Shown in pieces: positions 1-5,552 of a stretch of DNA of 5,552 nt (positions are counted from its first letter, which is position 1; every line of letters starts with the position of its first letter). Where the stretch lies: NCBI GenBank assembly GCA_036263035.1, contig DATAHR010000002.1, positions 1-5,552 on the forward strand. The letters run 5' to 3'. The notes below the pieces were generated by a model. It saw only the letters and a program-made list of their open reading frames with translations, was not told the DNA's origin and ran no database searches. The position numbers and the translations under genes were made by a program. Source of the DNA: JAICYJ01 sp036263035 (GTDB taxonomy: Bacteria; Actinomycetota; Thermoleophilia; Gaiellales; JAICJC01).

Positions 1-1242
1 GGCCGCCTCGCCGGCGGCCTCGACCCCGCCATCCTCGACTTCACCGCGTCGCTCGCCGTCGACCGGCGGCTGCTGCCCTACGACCTGCGCGCCAGCGCCG
101 TGCACGTCCGCATGCTGGCGCGGCAGGGGTTGATTGAGCAGGCGCAGGCCGACGCCATCGTCGCGGCGCTGGGCCGGGTCGAGATCGAGGACGACGCGAC
201 CGACGAGGATGTGCACTCGGCGATCGAGCGGTTGCTCGGTGACCTCGGCCCGCGCGTCCACGCCGGCCGCAGCCGCAACGACCAGGTGCAGACCGCCATG
301 CGGCTGTGGGTCAAGGACGCGTGCGGACAGCTGCTCGAGGGCGTTCGCGGGCTGGCGGGCGCGTTGCTCGACCGGGCGGAGGCGGCGGGCGACGCGCTGC
401 TCCCCGGATACACCCACGGCCAGCGTGCGCAGCCGGTCTGGCTCGGCCAGCACCTGGCGGCGCACGTCTGGGCGCTGACGCGCGACGGGCGGCGGCTGGG
501 CCAGGTGCGCGAGGCCGCCGACGTCTGCCCGCTCGGCGCCGGGGCGCTGGCCGGATCGAGCCTGCCGCTCGACCCCCAGTGGGTCGCGTCGGAGCTCGGC
601 TTCGCGCGGTCGTTCGCGAACTCGCTCGACGCCGTTTCTGATCGGGACTACGTGACCGGGCTGAGCTACGCCTGCGCCCTCTGCATGGTGCACCTCTCCC
701 GGATCGGTGAGGAGCTCGTGCTCTGGACCTCGTCGGAGTACGGCTTTGCCGAGCTGGACGACAGCGCGGCAACCGGCAGCTCGATGATGCCGCAGAAGAA
801 GAACCCCGACGCCGCCGAGCTCGTGCGCGGCAAGGCGGGGACGGCGATCGGGCGCCTGGCTGGGCTGCTGGCGACGTTGAAGGGCCTGCCGCTCACCTAC
901 AACCGCGATCTGCAGGAGGACAAGCGCGCCGCCTTCGACCAGGTCGACGACCTGGCCGGAGCGCTGCGGGCGCTCGAGGTCTGCATCCGCGGTCTGCGCT
1001 TCGACCGGGAGCGGATGGCGGCGGCGGCGAGCGACGGCCGCACGGTCGCGACGGATGTGGCCGAGGCGCTGGTGCGCGAGGGCGTGCCGTTCCGCGAGGC
1101 GCACGCACAGGTCGCGGCCCGCGTTGCCGCCGGCGAGCGCTTCGCCGAGCCGACCGCCGAGCAAGCGGCCGCCGCCCGTCTGTCGCGCGACCAGCTGGCC
1201 GCGCAGCTGCGCGACGCCCGTGAGGCGGTCGCGTCGCTGTGA
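1..1242 (+). CDS. argH: Argininosuccinate lyase, 5' end cut off by the window edge
   Basis: This enzyme splits argininosuccinate into arginine and fumarate, the last step of arginine synthesis, in the cytoplasm as a homotetramer of the fumarase/aspartase superfamily. The reading frame is open from base 1, giving 413 visible codons. Residues are counted from the first one visible. The first residues (GRLAGG) match the family's usual WGGRF start, so only about 5-10 residues should be missing; the GTG at 100 is internal. Landmarks are GRSRNDQV (89-96), the TH pair (138-139), SDRDYV (213-218), the superfamily signature loop GSSMMPQKKN (259-268) carrying the catalytic serine, YNRDLQED (300-307) and GVPFREAH (361-368). 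Two oddities stand out. THGQ replaces the usual THLQ, and only 53 residues run from GVPFREAH to the end where about 80 are typical, so the C-terminal region is contracted. The stop overlaps the lysA start by four bases. The family assignment is very secure. Confidence 0.96.
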   Translation, partial: GRLAGGLDPAILDFTASLAVDRRLLPYDLRASAVHVRMLARQGLIEQAQADAIVAALGRVEIEDDATDEDVHSAIERLLGDLGPRVHAGRSRNDQVQTAMRLWVKDACGQLLEGVRGLAGALLDRAEAAGDALLPGYTHGQRAQPVWLGQHLAAHVWALTRDGRRLGQVREAADVCPLGAGALAGSSLPLDPQWVASELGFARSFANSLDAVSDRDYVTGLSYACALCMVHLSRIGEELVLWTSSEYGFAELDDSAATGSSMMPQKKNPDAAELVRGKAGTAIGRLAGLLATLKGLPLTYNRDLQEDKRAAFDQVDDLAGALRALEVCIRGLRFDRERMAAAASDGRTVATDVAEALVREGVPFREAHAQVAARVAAGERFAEPTAEQAAAARLSRDQLAAQLRDAREAVASL

Positions 1243-2489
1243 GCGAGCTGGAGCTGGGAGGTGTGCCGGCCTCGCGGCTGGCCGCGGAGTTCGGCACGCC
1301 GCTCTACGTCTACGAGCGAGAGGTCATCGGCAGGCGCGCCCGCGCCTACCTGGCGGGGCTGGAGAGCTATCCGGGCCCATCGCGGGCCGTGTACGCCTGC
1401 AAGGCGAACGCGACGGTGGGCGTCATCCGTGCCGCCGTCGAGGAGGGGCTGGGCGCCGACGTCGCATCCGCCGGCGAGCTGGCCGCGGCGCTGCGGGCCG
1501 GCGCCGATCCGGCGCAGGTGATCGTCCACGGGAACAACAAGTCGGATGCCGACCTGGCCGCCGCGGTGGACGCGGGCTGCGGGCTGGTCGTGGTCGACCA
1601 CATGGGCGAGCTCGAGCAGCTCGACCGGATCGCCGCCGCCGCGGGGCACGTACAGCCGGTGCTCGTCCGGGTCACGCCCGGGATCGATGCCGATACGCAC
1701 CAAAAGATCCGCACCGGACATCACGGGTCGAAGTTCGGGTTCGCGCCGCCCGATGCGCTCGACGCCCTCGACCGGGCCGACGCGCTGCTGCACCTCAGCC
1801 CCGCCGGCCTGCATGTGCACCTGGGCTCGCAGATCCGGGAGCTCTCCACCTATGCGGAGGCCGTCGACTGGCTGGTGGAGTTCATCGAGGCGAACGGGCT
1901 GGGCGAGCTGCCCGTGCTCGACCTGGGGGGCGGCCTCGGGATCGCGCACGTCGAGGGCGAGATCGAGCTCGACATCCAGGCCTCGGTGGAGGCCCTGTGC
2001 GCGCGGCTGACGGACGGGCTGATCGTGCACGGCCTGCCGATGCCGGAGCTGGTGCTCGAGCCGGGGCGCTCGGTCGTGGGGCCTGCAGGCACGACCCTTT
2101 ACCGCGTGGGGGCGGTAAAGCAGGCGGCCGACGGCACGGTGTACGCGGCGGTCGACGGCGGGATGGCCGACAACCCGCGGCCCGCGCTATATGACGCCCG
2201 CTACACGGCCGTGGTCGCCAACCGGCCCAACGCCGTTGCCGACCATGACTACACCATCGCGGGCAAGCACTGCGAGTCGGGCGACGTGCTGATCGAGCGC
2301 ATCCGGCTGCCGGAGCTCGCGGCCGGCGACGTGCTGGCGGTTCCGGCGACCGGCGCCTACACGGCGAGCATGGCGTCGACGTACAACCTGCTGCCGCGCC
2401 CGGCGGCGGTGATGGTCGCCGGCGGCGAGGCGACGCTGATCCAGCGGCGGGAGACGACGGAGGATCTGCTCGCTCGCGAGCTGCCCTAG
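1239..2489 (+). CDS. lysA: Diaminopimelate decarboxylase
   Basis: This PLP-dependent enzyme decarboxylates meso-diaminopimelate to L-lysine, the last step of lysine synthesis, in the cytoplasm. The 416-residue length is normal for the family. It has the fold-type III layout: a TIM-barrel with the PLP lysine in YACKAN (K55), HVHLGSQ (192-198), the phosphate-binding glycine run in LDLGGGLGI (227-235) and EPGR (274-277), then a beta domain with VDGGM, the active-site CESGD (345-349) donated across the dimer, and GAY (372-374). CESGD and the HVHLGSQ context favour DAP decarboxylase over ornithine or arginine decarboxylase relatives. The GTG start lies within the argH stop (GTGA), which suggests translational coupling; a GAGG about 13 bases upstream is too far away to be a good ribosome-binding site by itself. 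No leader exists between the genes, so there is no room for a lysine riboswitch here. The TAG stop belongs to a CTAG in the tandem repeat at the gene's 3' end. Confidence 0.97.
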   Translation: MSELELGGVPASRLAAEFGTPLYVYEREVIGRRARAYLAGLESYPGPSRAVYACKANATVGVIRAAVEEGLGADVASAGELAAALRAGADPAQVIVHGNNKSDADLAAAVDAGCGLVVVDHMGELEQLDRIAAAAGHVQPVLVRVTPGIDADTHQKIRTGHHGSKFGFAPPDALDALDRADALLHLSPAGLHVHLGSQIRELSTYAEAVDWLVEFIEANGLGELPVLDLGGGLGIAHVEGEIELDIQASVEALCARLTDGLIVHGLPMPELVLEPGRSVVGPAGTTLYRVGAVKQAADGTVYAAVDGGMADNPRPALYDARYTAVVANRPNAVADHDYTIAGKHCESGDVLIERIRLPELAAGDVLAVPATGAYTASMASTYNLLPRPAAVMVAGGEATLIQRRETTEDLLARELP

Positions 2490-2515
2490 AGGCCGGTGAC
2501 CTAGAGACCGGTGAC
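2486..2515. repeat. 15-bp tandem repeat holding the stop codons of two convergent genes
   Basis: Bases 2486-2500 and 2501-2515 are two adjacent 15-bp units that differ at one base only (G at 2492, A at 2507). Each begins with the palindrome CTAG, which reads as TAG on both strands. The first copy supplies the lysA stop (2487-2489, plus strand) and the second supplies the acyltransferase stop (2503-2501, minus strand). The repeat can also form a weak hairpin (CCGGT at 2493-2497 with ACCGG at 2507-2511, 9-base loop). With no T-rich run on either side it is not a convincing terminator. Confidence 0.9.
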
Positions 2516-4642
2516 GCGGGTGAGCTCGCGGGCGAACGCCGGCGCCACCCACTTCGCGTACGTGCCGGAGATATGCCCGCGGTCGTCCATGTAGACGATG
2601 ATGTGGCGCACCACCATCGGGCAGGTGCCCTGCGCGCAGAACAGCTGCCGCGTGGGGATGAAGCCGACGCCCTCGTTCGCAGCGGCAGCGCGCGTGGCGC
2701 CCTCGATCAGCGGCCCCCACGTCGCCGGCAGGTGGAACGCGCACGATCCAAGCGTGGCCCCCGGTCGCAGGATGCAGTCGACCGGCTCGCCGGGCGGCGC
2801 CGGCGGATCCTGGATCAGCGCCACCCGGCGCGGACCGCTCAGGTCGTGCATCTCGGTGATCACGCCGCGGACGGCCTGTCGGAGCAGGCTCGGGCCGCCC
2901 TCCACGCTCGAGTACCGCGAGCCGATCACGACCGCGTCCGGGTGCAGCCGGTTCACCTCGCCGAGCGCCCAGCGGTACCACGAGGAGCACCGCTTCTCCG
3001 CCGCCGGCAGGTCGGCCCAGTTCGTCGCCACGCAGCCCTCGGCGACGAGCGGGATCACCGTCAGGTGCCGCTGCTTCGCCCAGTAGAGCAGGCCCGGCAT
3101 CCACATCCGCGTATGCGAGTCGCCGAACACGACCACGGTGTGGCGGGGCGTTCGGCTGCCCAGCCGGCACACGGCGTTTCGGTCGTAGCCCTGCAGGCAG
3201 GTGCCGAAGTCGAACCGATCCTTTTGCAGATGCTGGGGCAGCGGGGCCAGCTCGGATGGGATCGGCTTCGCAAGCTCGGCCGGGCGCACGCTCTCGACCA
3301 CCGCCTGCACGAAGGGATTGCCGTGCGACGAGCTCACGAGCTCAGGGCTCTTCGGCACGAACTGGACCGGTGATTTCGTCTCGGCGTAGGCGATGCCGAC
3401 CTGGGCAACCAGGACCACGACGCCGAGCGTGATCGGCCACAGCCGCAGCGGGCGCAGCGGACGGGCGGTCAGCCAGGCCGCGTGGCGGATCGGGTTCTCG
3501 TACAGCCGGTAGGTCGCCACGCTGAGGGCGAAGGCAGCGGCCAGCAGGAGCAGGTTCTCGCGCAACGACAGGTCGTGGCCGACGTACAGCATCGGCATGA
3601 TCAGCGCCGGCCAGTGCCAGAGGTAGAAGCTGTAGGAGACGTCCCCGACGAAGGTGAACGGGCGCAGCGAGAGCAGGCGCGAGGCGCCGCCGGCCGGGGA
3701 TCCCATGCCCGCGACCACCAGCAGGGCCGCGCCGCCGACGGGGAGCAGGGCCGCAGAGCCAGGGAACTCGGTGCCCGGCGAGTAGAGCGTCCCCGCACAG
3801 AGCACGCAGGCGAGCCCCGCCCAGCCCAGCCAGCGCCGAACCCCTGCCGGAAGCTGTGCCAGCCATGCGGCGCCGACGGCCAGCAGCGCTCCCACCGCGA
3901 GCTCCCAGGCGCGGGTGAGTGTCGAGAAGTACGCCGTCTGCGGGGAGCTCTGCGTGTCGACGATCGACCACGTCAGCGATGCGGCGATGATCGCGCCGAG
4001 CAACACGGCGAGCGGCAGCCGCGGCACCGTGACGTGCCGGGGCGCCGCCCCCGAGCGGCGGCGGCCGAGCAGCATCACCGCCGCCCCCAGCAGCAGCGGC
4101 CATACCAGGTAGAACTGCTCCTCGACGGCGAGCGTCCAGAAGTGCTGCAGCGGCGACGGCGGGCTGCCCTGCGCGAAGTAGTCCGACCCGACCTGCGCGA
4201 AGTGGATGTTGGCGGCGAACGCCGCGCACCACATCGCGTCGTGGAGGATCTGCGTCGCCCGCACGTAGTTCAGCCACGCCACCGCGGCCACGCAGACGAC
4301 CACCAGCGTGAGAGTGGCGGCGGGCAGGATCCGCTTGGCCCGCGCGGCGTAGAAACGGCCGATGCCGACCGACCCCGTGGCGTCGGCACGCCGCAGCAGC
4401 AGGCCCGTGATCAGGAAGCCGGAGACGACGAAGAAGACGTCGACGCCGACGTAGCCCCCGGTGATATGGGGCACGCCCGCATGCTGCAGCGCGACGAGCA
4501 GCACGGCGATCGCCCGCATCCCCTGGATGTCCGGCCGAAACGGCAGGCCGCCCTCGCCCCGGGTGGTTCGAGGCTCCTCGCCCATCGGCACGAGTGTAGA
4601 CGGCTGCCGGGACGCGGGTTCCCAGAAGGATCCGCTGGGCAT
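2501..4642 (-). CDS. Membrane O-acyltransferase (acyltransferase-3 / OafA-like) with C-terminal SGNH domain
   Basis: A 713-residue two-domain protein. Residues about 35-420 are an acyltransferase-3 membrane domain: FRPDIQGMRA (35-44), the presumed catalytic His in ALQHAG (H54), GGYVGVDVFFVVSGFLIT (62-79), RAKRILPA (101-108), HFWTLAVEEQFYLVWP (167-182), SYSFYLWHWP (336-345), and about 10-11 hydrophobic segments in all. Residues about 480-713 form an exported SGNH domain with FGDSH (506-510, nucleophile S509) and a C-terminal D-x-x-H (D687, H690). Relatives of this architecture acetylate or acylate lipopolysaccharide O-antigen, peptidoglycan or other glycans, moving acyl groups across the membrane; the acceptor here cannot be told from sequence. 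Eight cysteines in the exported part fall into four successive pairs. The start is uncertain. ATG at 4642 is the longest frame, but conserved sequence begins near residue 35 and neither it nor M20 (ATG at 4585) has a clear Shine-Dalgarno. M20, or GTG at 4591, is plausible. The gene converges on lysA and diverges from ku. Confidence 0.93.
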   Translation of the reverse strand: MPSGSFWEPASRQPSTLVPMGEEPRTTRGEGGLPFRPDIQGMRAIAVLLVALQHAGVPHITGGYVGVDVFFVVSGFLITGLLLRRADATGSVGIGRFYAARAKRILPAATLTLVVVCVAAVAWLNYVRATQILHDAMWCAAFAANIHFAQVGSDYFAQGSPPSPLQHFWTLAVEEQFYLVWPLLLGAAVMLLGRRRSGAAPRHVTVPRLPLAVLLGAIIAASLTWSIVDTQSSPQTAYFSTLTRAWELAVGALLAVGAAWLAQLPAGVRRWLGWAGLACVLCAGTLYSPGTEFPGSAALLPVGGAALLVVAGMGSPAGGASRLLSLRPFTFVGDVSYSFYLWHWPALIMPMLYVGHDLSLRENLLLLAAAFALSVATYRLYENPIRHAAWLTARPLRPLRLWPITLGVVVLVAQVGIAYAETKSPVQFVPKSPELVSSSHGNPFVQAVVESVRPAELAKPIPSELAPLPQHLQKDRFDFGTCLQGYDRNAVCRLGSRTPRHTVVVFGDSHTRMWMPGLLYWAKQRHLTVIPLVAEGCVATNWADLPAAEKRCSSWYRWALGEVNRLHPDAVVIGSRYSSVEGGPSLLRQAVRGVITEMHDLSGPRRVALIQDPPAPPGEPVDCILRPGATLGSCAFHLPATWGPLIEGATRAAAANEGVGFIPTRQLFCAQGTCPMVVRHIIVYMDDRGHISGTYAKWVAPAFARELTRVTGL
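4597..4622 (-). promoter_or_regulatory. Possible ECF-sigma-type promoter for the acyltransferase gene
   Basis: On the minus strand GGAACC (4622-4617) is followed by CGTCTA (4602-4597), with 16 bases between GGAAC and GTC. This resembles the AAC-type -35 and CGTC/TCTA-type -10 elements of extracytoplasmic-function sigma factors. The overlapping TACACT (4598-4593) also fits a loose TANNNT -10. Transcription would begin just before or at GTG 4591 or ATG 4585, giving a leaderless message and implying that the protein starts at V18 or M20 rather than at 4642. This is a motif match by eye in GC-rich DNA, so it is weak evidence. Confidence 0.25.
4621..4639. repeat. Short inverted repeat in the divergent control region
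   Basis: CCCAG (4621-4625) pairs with CTGGG (4635-4639) across a 9-base centre that contains the palindrome GGATCC (4628-4633). It lies between the two divergent genes and overlaps the proposed -35 of the acyltransferase promoter, so it could be an operator. It lies inside the acyltransferase reading frame if that gene starts at 4642. A 5-bp arm can occur by chance at this base composition. Confidence 0.3.
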
Positions 4643-4669
4643 TCAACGAAGAGTGTTTTCCCCTATCGT
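4642..4669 (+). promoter_or_regulatory. Possible promoter of ku
   Basis: The stretch from about 4640 to 4672 is clearly AT-richer than the rest of the window, as expected of a promoter. A loose sigma-70-like pair is TTCAAC (4642-4647) and TATCGT (4664-4669) with a 16-base spacer; the -10 matches four of six consensus bases and the -35 only about three. Transcription would begin within a few bases of the ku ATG, giving a very short leader. The AT-rich patch is observed; the exact elements are a guess. Confidence 0.3.
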
Positions 4670-4679
4670 GTAGGTGAGC

Positions 4680-5552
4680 ATGGCCCCGGCAAAGCCTCGA
4701 GCGGTGTGGAGCGGCAGCATCAGCTTCGGTCTGGTGAACGCGCCCGTGCGCATGTACTCCGCCATCAGCGAGAAGAACCTCAAGTTCAATCTGATCCACG
4801 AGAAGGACGGCGGGCGGATCGGCTACCAGAAGATCTGCAAGCTCGAGGACGAGCCCGTGCCCAACGAGGAGATCGTGAAGGCCTACCAGGTCGAGGACGA
4901 CGAGTTCGTCTACGTGACCGACGAGGACTTCGAGGCCGCGGCGCCCGAGGCCTACAAGACGATCACGATCCAGGACTTCGTGCCGGCGGAGCAGATCGAC
5001 CCGATCTACTTCGAGCGCACGTACTACCTCGGCCCGGCGGAGTCGGCCGCCGAGCCCGTCTACGCCCTGCTGGTGAAGGCGATGGAGGAAGCCGGCCTGG
5101 TGGCGGTGGCCACCTACGTGTTCCACGAGCGCGAGAACCTCGGCTGCCTGCGGGTGAGGGACGGCGTGCTCACGCTGGAGAAGATGTTCTTCGCAGACGA
5201 GGTGCGGCCGGCCGAGGGGATCGCCCCGGAGGGCGTCAAGGTGGACAAGCGCCAGCTCGAGATGGCGATGCAGCTGATCGGGCAGTACCAGGGCGACTTC
5301 GACCCCGACCAGTACCACGACGCCTACCGCGAGCGGCTGATGGCCGTGATCGAGGCGAAGCGCAGCGGCGAGGGCGTCAAGCCCGCGGTCGAGACCGAGA
5401 AGCCGGCCGCGCCCGACCTGCTGGCCGCGCTGCAGGCGTCCCTTGAAGAGGTCAAGGCGACGCCGAAGTCGAAGGCCAAGTCCGGCGGGTCGTCGAAGGG
5501 CAAGAGCCGGTCTACGGCAGGCGCTGGCGGCGGCCGAGCAGCGGCTCGGCGA
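4680..5552 (+). CDS. ku: Ku, bacterial non-homologous end-joining DNA-end-binding protein, 3' end beyond the window
   Basis: Bacterial Ku is a homodimeric ring that threads onto double-strand DNA ends and recruits the ligase/polymerase LigD. The frame is open for 291 codons to the window edge with no stop. The start shows the family hallmark RAVWSGSISFGLVNAPV (7-23); then come IYFERTYYLGP (109-119), an EKMFFADEVRP stretch (167-177), DFDPDQYHDAYRERL (206-220) and the LigD-interaction-type DLLAALQASLE motif (246-256). After about residue 258 the chain becomes a Lys/Ser/Gly/Arg tail, like the basic C-terminal extensions that affect DNA binding and sliding in other bacterial Kus. ATG at 4680 has an AGGTGA just upstream but only about 2 bases away; GTG at 4674 is an alternative, and an in-frame TAG at 4671 rules out anything earlier. 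Bacterial Kus are usually about 250-320 residues, so the end should be near. ligD would be expected nearby or elsewhere in the genome, but it is not in view. Confidence 0.96.
   Translation, partial: MAPAKPRAVWSGSISFGLVNAPVRMYSAISEKNLKFNLIHEKDGGRIGYQKICKLEDEPVPNEEIVKAYQVEDDEFVYVTDEDFEAAAPEAYKTITIQDFVPAEQIDPIYFERTYYLGPAESAAEPVYALLVKAMEEAGLVAVATYVFHERENLGCLRVRDGVLTLEKMFFADEVRPAEGIAPEGVKVDKRQLEMAMQLIGQYQGDFDPDQYHDAYRERLMAVIEAKRSGEGVKPAVETEKPAAPDLLAALQASLEEVKATPKSKAKSGGSSKGKSRSTAGAGGGRAAARR

Noticed and set aside
100..102. GTG at 100 as the argH start
   Set aside because: The frame is open back to base 1 and the upstream residues match the conserved ArgH N-terminus, so the true start lies just outside the window.
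1256..1265. GGGAGG followed by an in-frame GTG (1263) as an alternative lysA start
   Set aside because: The spacing is about 1 base, too short for ribosome binding, while the GTG at 1239 overlaps the argH stop in the typical coupled arrangement.
897..2030. A 377-codon minus-strand open frame antisense to argH and lysA
   Set aside because: Both sense genes have complete catalytic motifs and the antisense product resembles no family I know.
2493..2511. Hairpin CCGGT/ACCGG as a bidirectional terminator between the convergent genes
   Set aside because: The stem is only 5 bp (6 with a G-T pair on one strand), there is no T-run on either side, and it is explained as a by-product of the tandem repeat.
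3342..5318. A 658-codon minus-strand open frame overlapping both the acyltransferase and ku
   Set aside because: It shares DNA with the true acyltransferase frame in another register and with ku in antisense; the protein is low-complexity Arg/Ala/Gly sequence, so it is a shadow of GC-rich codon use.
3482..5446. A 654-codon open frame on the plus strand spanning the antisense of the acyltransferase and another frame of ku
   Set aside because: It is out of frame with, or antisense to, two well-recognised genes, its translation is Arg/Gly/Glu/Ala-rich without family motifs, and such long frames are usual in DNA of this GC content.

Overview
The window is GC-rich throughout (roughly 70% by eye), with GC-rich third codon positions. 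The gene content is arginine/lysine biosynthesis, a large surface-type acyltransferase and a bacterial Ku. Together these suggest a free-living actinobacterium-like organism, and a lineage such as Thermoleophilia is possible. That placement is inference from composition and gene content; there is no rRNA or other marker here to settle it.

Layout. (1) 1-1242, plus strand: argH, argininosuccinate lyase, cut by the left edge but probably missing only a few N-terminal residues. (2) 1239-2489, plus strand: lysA, diaminopimelate decarboxylase, which starts inside the argH stop codon (GTGA overlap), so the two are almost certainly co-transcribed and translationally coupled. They catalyse the last steps of arginine and lysine synthesis. 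(3) 2486-2515: a 15-bp near-perfect tandem repeat at the tail-to-tail junction. Its two CTAG palindromes supply the stop codons of the two convergent genes, one each. (4) 2501-4642, minus strand: a membrane O-acyltransferase (acyltransferase-3 family, OafA-like) with a C-terminal exported SGNH-hydrolase-like domain. (5) about 4583-4680: a short divergent control region that is locally AT-richer near ku. (6) 4680 to the right edge, plus strand: ku, the DNA-end-binding protein of bacterial non-homologous end joining, with a basic low-complexity tail and no stop inside the window.

Functionally there are three separate jobs: amino-acid synthesis (argH-lysA), modification of an envelope glycan or other surface acceptor (acyltransferase), and double-strand-break repair (ku). 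I see no evidence of a mobile element, CRISPR array, phage gene, tRNA or previously undescribed multi-gene system. The points worth a second look are small-scale: the duplicated stop-codon junction, the shortened ArgH C-terminus, a conserved-site substitution in ArgH, the paired cysteines of the SGNH domain, and the control signals and uncertain acyltransferase start in the divergent region.
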